Positions 23,668 to 36,700 of a DNA stretch of 64,000 bases are shown piece after piece. Numbering within the stretch: the first letter of the stretch is position 1; every line of letters begins with the position of its first letter. The DNA is taken from positions 310,001-374,000 of the forward strand of contig NW_026516213.1 in the NCBI RefSeq assembly GCF_025602895.1. Direction: 5' to 3'. The notes beneath the pieces were generated by a model. The model was not told where the DNA came from. It searched no databases and saw only the letters and a list, made by a program, of their open reading frames with translations. This DNA comes from Polychytrium aggregatum. Its lineage: Eukaryota; Chytridiomycota; Chytridiomycetes; Polychytriales. The translations under genes were made by a program, and so were the position numbers.

Positions 23668-26600
23668 ATGCTCCACAACGTGCTGGTAAGACCCGACGCA
23701 TTCCGTCCCCGGCCTGCTGCTCCTCGCCGCGCTTCCACCTCAGACCCACACCCTGATTCCCGTTGCTGCCGCGGGTCAACGCGATTCTTGCTCCCGACCC
23801 AGAATGTCGGTTGGACTTTTGGCCTCAACCATAGCATTCCCGGAGGCGTCGTGAACCTCTCGGACCGGTTCGACAAGGTGAGTCGCCCTCGCCGTGGTCC
23901 TTGGCTCGCCAAGCATCATGGGCTCGACCATCCGCGCGTCACGGGCCAGCAATCTGCCATGCGATGCCATACGATGCCATCCGCTCTGAACACTGTCCTC
24001 CTCCGCAGCTGCTCTTCTACACTTCCAGTCACTGCGGCATTTTGCACAACTGGGGCACGCAGCAGCAGCAGATTCTGCAGGGACATGTAAGGCTCGCTTA
24101 ATCTTGACATGTGCGGGCTCGTCGGACCAGCCTTCGGCCCATGGTTCTGGCCTCTGCCTTTGCGCTAACACTCGCTCATACACCTGTGGCCTCCTGGATG
24201 CCCGCTGGTCCTGGCTCCGCAGAGCAACCAAATCTCATGCTCGCGCGTCTCGCCCAACAAACGCTGGATCGTCACCGCCGACACCGGCTCCAACGCCATG
24301 ATGATCGTCTGGGATCTGTATCCGGACACGGGTGCTGAGGATACCGACCCTGCCATGGCTCCTTCGACCGGAAAGCCCCTACCACCCAGCTCCAGCAGAA
24401 ACATGTCCAGTGCACTTCCCATCAAGACCATATTTGATCCCCACCAAAACGGCGTGGTCGATATTGCGTTCACCCAGGATTCGAGATATATCATCACTCT
24501 TGGAAACGGTAGGTATCATTGCGCATCCTTGCAAACTTGGATTCAGCCCCGCGACTGTTCGCCAAGCCGGCTCGCTGCGGGTGCCAGGTTTGTTGGTTAC
24601 TGATCGCGACCTGCACACCCTGGCTTGCCTCTCAGAGCCCGAGAAGCAGACGCTTGCCATCTGGAATTGGACGACAGAGAGCAACGAGCCGCTCCTGAGC
24701 TTTGTAATCGATGGAGAGCCACAGGTAAAGATCATGGCCATCCCGGCTGCGGGCTCTTCGGCCAAATGCTGATCTCGTGCCCCATCCGGCTATCCAGAGG
24801 GTCCTCAATATCAATCCAGAAGACCCTGGCGAGATCATCACCAACGGCCACCACACCGTCAACTTTTTCACGTGGTCGGCCGATTCCGGCATCAAGCAGC
24901 TCAAGCCGGTATTCTCGTCCAAGTACGATCACTCATGGCTGCCGTTGGAGTGCAGCGCCTCCATGATATCATCGACGCATGTCGATCCCACCAGCTCTGG
25001 TGCTGTTCCCGCAGCCCATACTCGCCTTCCACTGATAGCGCTCATGCCTTCACCAGGGATTTCAAGCACAAGCCGACCGGATTCACCTATTCGACCTTTA
25101 TCCTCACGGGTGGGCAGTCGCTCTCTGCCACACTAGATGGCGACGTCATCATCTGGTCGGATCGGTCGCTCAACAACCTCAGCGTCAAACTCGACCGAGG
25201 CGAAAAAGCAGCCATCAAGTACATGAGGTGAGCCGATGTTGCGATTTGGAGCATCGCTATGATGTAGTGATAGGCAACGTGGCAGTGGGACGATAAGTCC
25301 GTGCGACCAACAGAGCAGCAACATAGTCGGTAGCAAGACAGTCAGCAGCGAGGCAAAGCGATAGCCCACGAGTCTCGGCAGGCTCGTGGGGTTACCCATC
25401 GCTCTGCTCACCGACACGGATTCATGATGCTTGCCCACCAACAGACTGCACAGCGGACCTATCAACTTTGTCACCTCGGTCCATGGCAAGTACGTCGTGA
25501 CCGGTGGAGAAGACGGCTTCCTCAAGATCTACGACAACCAGGTCAGGGTCACGAGTGGAGGCACACCAGTTCCGATCCTCGAAGCTCGTAGGGGTATCGG
25601 GTCGCCGCTTTCTCCAGCCTCAGATGCCATCGCCAATCGTGAGTCACTGAACGACATTCGGTGGCCTATCACATTGTTGCCAGTTTCGCCTGATGCTGTG
25701 GTTCGAGAAGCTTCGAGCCGGACCTGTCACCTCGGTGTCGTTCACTTCACCGACTCCGAGTGATACATTGCCGCGTGAAGGTGAGGCCCCTGCCAGCCAG
25801 AGAAATGTCATGGCTCGCCGATTGGCAAATTTGTCCTGGGCACACGACTGAGCACCTGCCGCCTCAACAACACAGCCATCTGCGAAGACATGGATATCCC
25901 AGAGTTGGTTGTTTCCACCCGCAGTGGCAAGGTTCTGCTGCTCTCCAAGAATGTGCTTGCTTCGAGTTCCCAAAAGAACGACGGAAAGGTCGAGTTGGGT
26001 GTAGGTATCTGTCTACTTGCACTAACGTCCGGCAGTTACCTTCCGGCAATTGCCCCGCACGCATGGCTCGCTGGGCCAGAGGCGCCGCCACTTTCAGTTC
26101 GGGCGACAATGCGCAGGGGAGCAGATGTATCCGTTATGATTCATTGATGCTCTTTGGCCATCCTATCCTTCAGATTCCAAACTCGTCTGTGATCTTGGAA
26201 ACCCAGCCTAAGAGGGTTACCGCTTTGGCCGCGCATCCAACAAAGCCTCTGATAGCCATGTCGGGGCACAGCGGTGAGCGTCGAGAATTGCGTGTTGGGT
26301 GCGCTCGCTTGTTTGAGCCCCTGGCCGTCGACGAAGAGGCGGTGCCGGTACATTCGATTGCTGATCCGACGCGGGCCATTCTCCCAGGACTCGTCCAAGT
26401 GTGGAACTACTTGACCAAGAAGGTGACCATTTCCAAGCAATTCGAAGCTCCTTCGGCCGATACAAAGACGCAGAACTATGGACATGGCAAGCCCAAGCAC
26501 GAAGTGCTGGAGCCTTCCAAGATCGAAGCCGTGTCATTTTCCAAGAATGGCGAGATCATGGGTAGGTAATCGTGAAAACATCGCTGAAACTCTCTCCGTA

Positions 26601-29591
26601 CTTGTGGCAATGCTCCAGCACCAAAACATGACTCTTCCCAGGCTTGGCGCCGAATGCGATGCTACTGCTGATCCGGATATGGCTGTGCATGCACAGGAAT
26701 CGGATTCAACAAGGGCACCATTCGCATCATCCGAAGCGACGATCTCGAAGATCTCAACTCCAGCTCAAGGTCCGAGCCTGCAATCCCAGCAAGCGCCGCA
26801 GACGAGTCGGAAACGCTTCCACCCCTGCCCCGTGCTCAACTGGGCTTCAAGGTCTCTGCCTCGCCTATAATCATGATCCAGTTTTCGGACTGTGGCTTGT
26901 ACATGGCCGCGGCGGACGGAAGCCACGCCGTGATTGTGTTCAAGTATGAGAGCCTGGTGTTGCCCGGCGGAGAAACCGGTTCACGCTGGAGCTATATTGG
27001 AAAGTGTCGCTCTCATTTCAAGCAAGTCATTGGTGAGCATCGCAAGCGCTCGGTAGCCCGGTGAATCGGTGATTCGATTTGCTGCTCGGATTTGCATGTT
27101 GCCACGGATCATTTCCAGCTCCGATCACCTGGCTTACCATGCCCGTGCTTGCTCCCAGGTTTGATCTTCCTCCCATCATCGGAGACCAACAAGACGCGGC
27201 TGCTGTCGTTCTCCAAAGATAGACATGTCGTCGAGTACGATCTGGACGGGGCCTCCATCACGGCTGGGCTGCCTCTAAAGGTGAGTGAGCCGGCGACGTA
27301 TGAAACACTGGGACTGGTAATTCGGGCCCTTGCTCGACAGTCCCGATAAAGTACTACACACTCACGTGCTCTACATTGGTTTCCATCCAAAGCGGACCCA
27401 ATCTTTGGCGCTGTTCACTCGCTGACTCCATTTGTTCACCCATCTGTTCACCTGCAATGCCTCCAGTCCATCAAGCGAATTGAACAAGCCAGTCGACCAC
27501 TGGCGGTCACACTGGGCCCAAAGCCCAGCCAAGAGGGCGCCGAGCAGTTCATACTGACCGTCGACTCGGACTACAAGTTCAAGTACTACAACTCCACGAC
27601 CCAACTCTGCCGCCAGACCAGTCTCGGCCCCACGTATGCCGGTCCGGTATCCAGGTATGACGTTGTAGCCGCTCGATGCTGTTTCGTCTGCGAATGCACA
27701 TAGCATTATTTTTGCCCATGTTGAGTGACTGCGGCAAAGAAACGGGTCGGACGGACAAACTGAAGTCGCGGCGATAAAGTAACTCGGCTCGGTGATTCGC
27801 TGAGGGTGCTATAGTTTGCTGCCATTGTATCAGGGCGACGATGGGGCTTGCAAGTATATGGCGTTTGCAGCGCAAGAAAAGGTAAGCGATGGCATACCCC
27901 GGTCTGAGCTGCTTGCCAAGCACTGCTGCCTCTGGAGCTTGGCGATTGATGCGTGTTCGGTCTTACTCGACAGATCATTGGGGTCATCAAGTTTCCCCTC
28001 GATGGCAATCCATTCCGCTCCATGGGTGTTGTCGGGCATCCCGGAGAGGTTGGTTTCTGCCCTCTTGGGGCACACCTGGGTTCATGCCATACTCTGCCTC
28101 TGTAGCATGTCGCGTCTGGCCACTGACTCGGCTTCAAAACTGGGGCGACTGTGGCGGGGTCAATGGTAGATCTCCAATATCTGCTGCTCCTATGATGGAA
28201 ACTTTATCTTCACTTCTGGCGGAGAAGATGCCACTGTCTACATGTGGAGCATGGACGCATCTGTTCTCGAGTCTCAGGTAATTATGGGTGGAAGAAACCT
28301 CGAGCCCTTCCTGAACCTGCTCGACCCAAGCGGCCAAGGCATCGGAGGAGCCATCTACAAGGAAATGGAAGACTATTTCTACTATGCCCAGCTTCGAAGG
28401 TTCGTCGGTCGCAGAACCGCAATACTGGGGTCACGGCGAGAGGGAACATTTGCTAGTCTGCGGTCGGCACATTGTTGATGTGCCCATGCTGAGGATGATC
28501 CTGGGGAAGGGTGGTGCGCAACCCAACCGAACCCAATTCAACCTAACTACAAACCCATTGCAAACTGCCGCCCCTGCAACGGGCGAACGCATTGCCTCAA
28601 ACACAGCCAAGGAGAGGACAACACCAAAGACCGAGTCATTGATGAGAATGTCAAGATCAGTGAGGTCCCGTCGATCATGCAAGCGATGGGCTATTATCCG
28701 TCGTCGCTCGAGATCGACGACATGCTGAACGAGATCCGATACTCTGGGCTCTCTGGGTCGGGCCCAATCAAAAATGACATTACGTTTGAGGACCTGATCA
28801 AGCGTTAGTATCAGTGCCCACTTTGACTCCCCCTCCTCGAGGATCACAACCGGACGTGGTGGCCAGATCGGCTCTGTCTGGCTCTGGGATTTGAATGTGC
28901 GGCGGTGCTTGGGCTCTAGGCTGCTGCGTGGCATCAAATTCGCACTGCGCCAGCGGCTGGTGAATCCCTTACCGCATAGTCTCGTATTGTCTCGTACTGT
29001 CTCGTATTGTCGACACAGCGACTAATCCAGTGTGTCTCTCGTTCTCCACCCTATTTTGTGCTGCAGTCTACATCAATCACCGGCCGGTCGCAGATCACAC
29101 TTTTGCCCAAATCGAATCCGCTCTGGCTGTGGCCCACCGTCTTGAGCCGGGCGAGCCCGCGCCTAGCGGTCCGACTCCCAAACTCGGGCCGACCGAAAAG
29201 ATGTCCAAGTTTGCGCTCATGGCTCTTTTGCAACAGTATGGTGAGTAGAGTGGATCGGAAGGAAGGGGAGGGAGATGGAAGACATGCAGCTGGTTTCCAT
29301 CTGCAGTGATTGCTCGTGCCTCGCTCTTTGCTCTTTGATAAAGCTCATATATCCACCGACTTCTCGTGCACAGGCGAACCCATGTCGATGGAGGATTTTG
29401 AGGTGGCCATGAATGCTCTGCTCATGAACACTGACTACGACGGGCAGCTCCCCGACCTCTTTACGGCCCCCGAGTTTATCGGAGGCATCCTGGGACTGCA
29501 GCCCAAGGACGAGGTTGAGGCAAATGATGATGAGGAGGAGGTCATCAGCGAAGCCTTCCGAAACCTCTTGCCCACGGCCGTGACCTCCTAA
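23668..29591 (+). CDS. CFAP251: CFAP251/WDR66-like flagellar WD40 protein, many exons
   Basis: Axonemal protein of the calmodulin- and spoke-associated complex at the base of radial spoke 3; presence implies a motile flagellum. Translation starts at ATG 23668 (MLHNVL), spliced to 23789 (NVGWTFGLNHSIPGG, matching the WTFGYNSSLP start of animal CFAP251). About twenty exons follow, each with one or two WD40 blades. Examples are YTSSHCGILHNWG, NKRWIVTADTGSNAMMIVWD, TFILTGGQSLSATLDGDVIIW, KYVVTGGEDGFLKIYD, RLLSFSKDRHVVEYD and GNFIFTSGGEDATVYMW. The C-terminal part is the CFAP251-specific region: EDYFYYAQLRR, ISEVPSIMQAMGYYPS, a segment leading to VYINHRPVADHTF, and a final EF-hand-like MSMEDFEVAMNALL ending ILGLQPKDEVEAN before an acidic tail. 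Exon borders were not all traced. The mariner-Fanzor element ends 178 bp upstream of the start. Confidence 0.9.
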
Positions 29592-30033
29592 CCAGCACGC
29601 AGACAGTCGACGTCGTTGGTGGCGCTCCGCCCAGATCCACATGTTTACTGCATGTCCAAAACGGAACGGGAAACCATATCGGTCGCCATTTCCTCTGTGC
29701 TCTCGTGCCTTCAGGGAATAAAATGGAATGAGTTTATTACTTCAGCTCCTTGATACAGCATAAATGACACCAGTCATTTGGATATCCTTGGACGCACTGA
29801 TCGGGTGTCTGGCATAGTGTATGATCTGAGGTGGAGCAGATTACGGACAATTTGTTCTTGACAGGACCAAGATGGCTTCCCAAAGCGCCCCCCAGTTAAT
29901 CCAGAAGACACACCGATCCATCGGGGTTGATAGATACTTGAGACAATCCTTTGGTAGAGGCGTCGCTGTCGATAATGATGAGAAGCTTGCGTGTCCAAAG
30001 ACAGGGTTCGAGGGACTGAGCCACCAAGGATAT
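29592..30033. other. Convergent 3' ends of CFAP251 and the SP-RING gene
   Basis: A likely polyadenylation signal (GGGAATAAAATGG, near 29715-29727) lies about 125 bases after the CFAP251 stop. A minus-strand open frame (29774-30136) continues past the SP-RING stop in another frame and may be an alternative 3' end of that gene. Nothing else is recognised. Confidence 0.45.
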
Positions 30034-32549
30034 TCAGAAGGGAGCCGTGGCGATGAGCACGGCGTCCTGCATCGCTCGAATCACAAATCCTACAGGACCA
30101 ACCGCGTCCGCCAGGTTTCGAATGTGATCGATACAAGTGGCGTTGCTAGCCCATAACAGTCCTGGGTCGGGACTTACCTCGAGCGTGATGGGATTGCGGC
30201 AGACTGGACACTTCCATCGGCAGTCGCCGATGCTCATCCGCAAGAGATTCTGACGTAAGAGAAAGGACGCTGTTTCAGATTCGAATGAGGCTGTATTTGC
30301 CCACAGCGCGCGCATGTGGAGCGAGTCGGCTCCGAGGAAAGGGCGCTCGTCAATGCTCTGCGCCAGAAACGTGTCCGAGGAGCAGCGATGCCGGGGTGAT
30401 CAGTTCTGGGCAGGTCGTCGGCAGAGGTATGGATCGTACCAGCAAATCAAAGGAGCCCTTATGCTTGCACAGAGTGCTCTTGCCCGGGTGCTCCATCCGG
30501 GTCATGGAAAATGGACAGCGGAGCGAAACCGTCTCGACACCAGCCAACAGTGCATCTCCAGAGCCCGGCTCGGCTCCATTGCTCGCTCCAGCGGGGATAA
30601 GAGGTCCTGTTGCATGCGCGATCAAAGAGAGGACGAACTCAGTAGCGAGTACCAGCAACCCACGAACTACTTCGGTCTCTCCTTTAGCTTTTGTCTATGC
30701 ATCACTTTGATTGGAGCGTATCTGAAGCGATGTGACTCGGCCAGTCTTCATATTCAACACGGTCGCAGAAGTGTCTGTCAGTCACACCATCGCGCAATGC
30801 TGAACCCAACCATGCTCACCATCGAGATCGGATGCGACCAAGTTATCCAAAGCATCGAGGTAGACGGGGAGGCGGGCTTCGGCAGCTAGTTCGTGTTCTT
30901 GGTACAAACCTTGGGTGCAAAGATTATTCGCATGAGACACAGAAATGAGTTGCGTGACGATGCAGCTGAGAGCCAGACGCAACCTCGCTCAGCAATGCAG
31001 GGCAGACTGACTACGCACATCGGAAGCTGGTTGGCGTTCATATCTAGATTCGTCGCAGAGCCAGGCGGGACTGACTTGGCCACTTACCAGTGATGCCGCG
31101 GCGATTCATGTACTGTCCATAGATACGACAGAGCAGCTCATCGGCGGGCAGCTTTTTGACCAGCTGCAGAACCAGCCAACCGCCTTCGGTTGCGTTGCGG
31201 GATGCGTAGATCACCAAGTTATGCACGGTGGTCATAGCCGGCTGGTTCATACCAACGAGATAGGTCGTCAGGTCGTAGTACGGAGTCGAGCCTGGATTGG
31301 TGCAATAGTGCTGTTGTGTTGGAATGCCGAGATTCGTGTTAGTGTCGGTCGGAAGTGCTCTGTCGGGCAACATGTAGATGAACAGGCAAATAATCAAGTG
31401 CACATCGCCGTCGTTGGGGCCCAACCTTGCGCACGTCGACTTCGTTGCCATCCAAAAACAGGTGTTCGATAAACAGTTGCTCGTCAGACACCAGATCGAC
31501 TTCGGCTTGCTCTATCTGGTCGCTGAGCGGGGGTTCGAAGCCGCCCCAGTTGTTGGAATATGCCAGCAGGTGAAGCATATACTCGCTAGCGTACACCGAT
31601 TCTATCTGCGGCCGACCATGTGGGTTTCTGTCATCGATGCAATATAGTGCAAATAAGGAAGCTGTGGTGATGACGTTGTCGTGACGGAGCCCTTGGACTG
31701 CACCCAGTGAACAAAACGATGGCGCCTGTTGTCGAAGCGAATCGGCGAGACAATCGATGTCGGCGCGCGGTCTTCGCATTGTCGCCGGCGATACTCACAG
31801 CTTTGATTTCCAGTCCTCCAGCAGCGTGAATGAGTGATGGTGTTCGTTGAGACTTGCGTCGCTCGGGCCGCCGATCGGCAAAGATATGATTTCCTCGACG
31901 ACCTGGAACAGCAAATCGTCCGGCCTTGCAATGGCCCGCTCGAACTCGGCCGACCTTGGCCGTCCGAACGGATCTGGATTTAGGGTGTCGAGGGCCTCGA
32001 ACGATACATCTAGACCCAATAAATCGGTGCTGAAGGCGGGGTCGTCTATTGGATTCGAGCCTGGCGAGCCTGCCGCCGAGCTGACAGGACTGCCATAGAT
32101 ACTGGAGCTCGAGGGATCCTCGAATGGATCTGACCCTCCAGGATCCTGGAACGGATCCGGACTAGCCGAATCTGAAGAGCGAGGCAAGGGTGTTGGGCTG
32201 CCAAGCGGGCCGTCTTCGACGCCGGCGGTTTTGTCTTGCAGGGAATCGAGAGACCTTTCTTCCCGCACAGCTGTTTCCGAGCGGCTGGGGGGCGGAGAAT
32301 CCCGATGCTGTGGCGGCACGATGCCATCAGCGAGCATGGTCGATCCAGCATCCTTGAGCGTGCGAGAGCCAGGTTGGGTCATGGAGACATTGATAGGATT
32401 GGCCTGACCCGCCGAGAGATTGCCTGCATCGTCGGCGCGGATGCTGCAGCAGGAAACAAGCCGGTCAGTCGAGCCGTCGGGCGTGGGCGGATCTTCCTCC
32501 AAAAGGACTGTCGTAGCAAAGGTTGCAAGAGCTTACTTGTCGGCGGCAT
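30034..32549 (-). CDS. PIAS/Siz/ZMIZ-type SP-RING protein (putative SUMO E3 ligase)
   Basis: Nuclear protein expected to help transfer SUMO to transcription and chromatin factors. The start is at ATG 32549: a 13-base first exon (MPPT) is spliced in phase to the exon running down from about 32515 (ILLEEDPPTPDGSTD). The N-terminal 230 residues are disordered and acidic, with DPFxDP repeats. The middle exons (about 31660-31095) resemble the ZMIZ/PIAS region before the ring: LFLDGNEVDV, then YYDLTTYLVGMNQPAM and GGWLVLQLVKKLPADELL. The SP-RING is VSLRCPFSMTRMEHPG, then TLCKHKGSFDLL, then LLRMSIGDCRWKCPVCRNPI. Position GSFD replaces the usual CF, but the C-x-H and C-P-x-C ligands remain. C-terminal exon assignment and stop are provisional. 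Confidence 0.75.
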
Positions 32550-33223
32550 GGTCTCCAGACTCTTGTTTGAGTCGCAGACGCTTCGAGCGGGTCAGCCGTT
32601 GTCGATCGCCCGAGCTCGGTGGTGAGAGGGGGTCGGCGCCAGGGCAAGGCGGCGGCAGTGCATCCCGAGTCCTTTTGGTCATCTTCGGCCGCTCGTGGTC
32701 GGCAGGGCCGCAGATGTGTTTGGGTTTGCGAGCAGATGAACAGCAGAGCCCGGCGCGCCAATCGGGACGAGGTGTTGGCGGGACATTGGTACGATCATGC
32801 CGACCGGATGGTTGCCGGACCGATGGGGAGCATGACCAGCAGCATAGCCATCGCTGGCAAACGGAGATCGACCAGCAGTCGGGTGGCTCCGTTCAATTTC
32901 CACCGAGGGACAATGGCTGACTACCATGTTTGCTGTTGGGCGATCAGAATGGGTATCAATTCGACAGGACGGCGGTTCAGCATGCACATAGCGGGCGACG
33001 ACAAGGCACGGACTATCCGGGCTGATACCCAGATGACCATCCACATACCGCAGAGATACCGGAAGGGGGCCGGTATACCGACTTGGAAGGGTATCTCGAG
33101 TCGCAATCCTATCATTCTCTGGGCTATAAAAGCTGGGCCCTCCAGGCCAGGCCCCAAGCAAGCCCATCCCTCGCATCAAGCTTTTGTCTCGGTATCCTCG
33201 TTACTCGAAAGCAACATTTGAAA
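32550..33223. promoter_or_regulatory. Shared upstream region with TATA box for the 33224 gene
   Basis: This divergent intergenic region lies between the SP-RING gene (-) and a small plus-strand gene. A clear TATA box, TATAAAA, is at 33125-33131, 93-99 bases before the plus-strand ATG. Long open frames covering the region on both strands have no recognisable content. Confidence 0.55.
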
Positions 33224-33511
33224 ATGGGCCACAGCTTCAACGGCGACGGCGACAGCGAGCTGACCTTCTCGACTGCTCACGATATCCACAAGGACGGAAA
33301 CGGTACTCTCCGCCTCTATGCCGAAAATGTTGGCCAAGACGAACTGCACTTTGCGTCCATCAACGGCAGTGGTGATGTCTACCTGAATGGATTTGGAAAG
33401 GTCGTTATCGACAACAAGGACGGTCAGGGCAGCGTCTACTTCTGTAACGGCAGGCCGCCCTTGATTCGAAACAGGAACGGCGCTGGAAGTGTCCAGCGCA
33501 AGGAATGGTAG
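33224..33511 (+). CDS. Hypothetical 95-aa protein, likely beta-structured
   Basis: Intronless small gene with a TATA box at a suitable distance, which suggests strong or regulated expression. The protein has no signal peptide. It is rich in Gly, Asp and Asn in short alternating strands: GDSELTFSTAHDI, GTLRLYAENVGQDELHF, GSGDVYLNGFGKVVIDN, GQGSVYFCNG. The roughly 20-residue spacing of G-x-G-x-V-x-x motifs suggests a beta-helix, a beta-roll or a small lectin-like fold. A minus-strand open frame of 143 aa overlaps it; the plus frame is preferred because of the TATA box, compact length and regular pattern. No family is recognised. Confidence 0.6.
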   Translation: MGHSFNGDGDSELTFSTAHDIHKDGNGTLRLYAENVGQDELHFASINGSGDVYLNGFGKVVIDNKDGQGSVYFCNGRPPLIRNRNGAGSVQRKEW

Positions 33512-33796
33512 CGAGGAACAAGCAAGCCCTCGCCGAAGGAACAGTGCCCAAACATGCAGCTGTGTTTTATGTACTTGACAAGCTTGTGTGAACAAATACA
33601 CTCTCACCCATCACTTGAGTGGCATCACAATTCCTGTACTCTTGATAATTTTGGGATTACAGTGCAATCTACCACCGCCCACATCTCAATGTTGGATCAA
33701 TCGTGTTCAGTGTCTGGCAGTCCAACAAGACTCGGCCGCAGAACGGAAGGGCAGCGAGACGACACTGATCGATCGGTCAGCCCAGCCAGCACAACA

Positions 33797-36700
33797 TCAG
33801 TGGCGGCCGGTGCGGGTGAAGGGACGGACATCGGGATACTCCTCGTCCTTGAGCTCGGTCTCCGCCGCCGTGGGCTGGTCGAGATAGGACACCCGATCCA
33901 AGTGGAAGAGACTCTTCCTGACGACCAACTCGGGCGAGGGACACGGCGTCGGGTAGATCGAGCGAGTGTTGGTGTTGTCGACCCTGAAGGACAGGTCCAT
34001 CAGCATCCGCATGAACGCAAGCAGGGCGTGGTTATCGGGCGATGGGTTGCGCCAGATGACTGTCCTGAACTTTTCGCGAGTGTCCTGCAGGACAGTCCAG
34101 CCAGCGGAATCGGCGATCTCAAAGACACGCTTCTCGGTGATGACACTGTGAGTGAGTGAGTGAGTGAGTGAGTGAGTGAGTGAGTGAGTGAGTGAGTGAG
34201 TGAGTGAGTGAGTGAGTGAGGGGTGGTTGCGATGGCCAACGATGTCCGCCATCAAACATGTCCATCTGCGACCCACTCAATACCAAGCACAGCATCGACT
34301 GACACCCACACTCCACTCACACTCACACTCCACGCACTCCTCACCTGTGCTCCGAGTCGCTGATGTGGAACACAAACTTGGACAGCGCCTCCTCCGAGCT
34401 GACAATCTCGGCAATCACCTTGGCAACATGGTCGACTGGATCCATGGTCCAAGTGACGGGACTGGCGTTTGCCGGGCAAATGCCGAGCTTGATGCATCCC
34501 TCGATGTATCGCCAGATATAGTCGTCTGTGTTGCACACTGGAGGATGGAGTGAACAGGGTGAGAAACAGTGTCGGTCGATGGATGGGTGTCGCTTGACAA
34601 ACAAGATCATCAACCCATGGTCAAGTCGAGGGAACGAAGGAGGGAATCTCCACCACATCACACACCACCACATCACACACCACCACATCACACATCACCA
34701 CATCACCACATCACCACATCACCACACCACCACACCACCACATCACACACCACCACATTACACATCACCATACCACCACACCACCACGGCTCACCTCCGT
34801 ATCCGCTGTCGCCAGCAATCATCGCTGGCCGAATGATGGTTGCAGGCACTCCCCTCGATCGTGCCTTGTTGATCAGCTGCTCAGAGACCCACTTGGTCTG
34901 CGAGTAGCCGCCCGACAGGTTCCAGTTGGAGTACATTTTCTCCTCGAGCGGCTTGTCGGAGCCCTTGGCCATGGCAATCGTCCCGATGGTCGAGATGTAG
35001 TGCACCACCTTGAGATGGTGCGTCGTGGCCAGCTGCAGCACCGTCACCGTGCTGAGGACGTTTGTTGCCTTGAGCTCGTTGTAGTTGTAGAGCCAGTGCA
35101 CCTCGGCGGCGTTGTGCACAATCATGTCGGTCTCTTCGCAAATCTCCTTCCATCGCTCGTCCGAGAGTGCCCATCGCTCCTTGGAAACGTCGCCGCGCAG
35201 ACCAACCCACCGGTCTCGCACGTCATACCACGGATCGTTCTTGTTCCGCGATGCAATCACCAGCCTCGAGGCGTTGGAGTAGGTGCGGAGGAAGGCCAGT
35301 TTCTCGGTCTCGGTTCGTGCCAGGCAGTAGATCTTGGCCCGAGGGAACTTGTGTGCCAGCTCAAAGATCAGGAATGCTCCGAGGAAGCTGGTTGCACCCG
35401 TCAGGACGATGCCGCGGACCTCCTTGGGATAGACAAACGGAGGGAAACCCTCGGCCGTCACACTCGCATCGTCGAGCTTGGCAGCCTCGGCAGCCAGATC
35501 GATTGTCGGCGGAATCACCAGCTTGTCGTCGAGAATGTCGACGACCAGCTGGGCGGCATCCTTGGGACTCATGCTGTTCGACAGCAGGATCATTGGCGAG
35601 ATCTCGACACCGTACTCCTCCCTGATGGCGAGAGCCAGGCGGCCGATGCTCAGCGAGTCAAAGCCGACACCGCCAATGTAAAAGTTGCGGCCGTAGAGAC
35701 CGGGGTTGTCCAGGATCTGGCTGCTGAACTCGGAGATCTTGAAGGCAATCTTGGTCAAGAACGTTCTGGTGACCATGAGGGGCGGGTAATCGACCGCCTG
35801 GCCGTACTGCTCGATGTTCTCGGCGATGCGCTTAAGCTTCTTGAGATCGACCTTGCCCGAGTCGTTGAAGGGGAGCTCGTGGAGCCTGAGGCAGTTGTGG
35901 ATGGGGACCTTGGAGACGTTCAGCAGCAACAACATGTCCTCGACGACTCGAATGATATCGGCCGAGATCAAGTCGGGATTGGATCCTTTCTGAAGGACGT
36001 AGAGCAAGATGATCTTCCTCTCGGAGGTGTGGATGAAGTAGCAGTCGGCAATGACCTGGGACAAGTGCTTGTGGACAAGCTCCCTGAGGTAGTTCAGGTC
36101 GACATAGACACCGTTGACCTTGATCTTCTGGTCGAATCTGGAGGGTGAGGTGTGAGGTGTGAGGTGTGAGGTGTGAGGTGTGAGAATGAGAGTGATAAGT
36201 ATCCAGCGAGCAAAAGGATCGGAACCAAGAGTGTGGATGGCAGTTCTCATGGATCAAGCACACAATAGTCGCCATACTCACCTTCCAACGACACTGAACT
36301 CCTTGTCGCTGACCATCTCGACCCAGTCCATGGTGCAGACTCGGGGCGAGCCATCCACGAGGAAGCCGAAAGTCGACAGCTTGTCGTTGGGATCGGCGTT
36401 GACAAAGCTCGGATGGTCCTTGGCAGGATGCTCGGGATCGACGGCAAAGACCAGGATTCCGCTGCTGGAGTACCGTGGATCGATAATCTCGCCTTTCTCG
36501 TCAAAGAGAAGGCAGCGCACGCCAGGTTTGGCCAACTTGTAGACCAACTTCTCTGGAACGGGATTATCGGCCGGGATCCTCAAAAATGAATGTGCCCCAA
36601 TAACTCCTGTCTGATGAAGAAACTTCGGTCAATAAATGCCCAGCTCATTGATGATGCAAACCTAGTGACGTGGACTGTACCTCACTCGATCCATAGGCTG

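Noticed and set aside
34149-34220. (TGAG)n as a possible telomere or origin signal
   Set aside because: It is a plain microsatellite inside an intron, ending at a splice acceptor.
35000-36148. 382-aa plus-strand open frame
   Set aside because: Antisense shadow of the carrier and reductase domains of the adenylate-forming reductase, which carry recognisable motifs on the minus strand.
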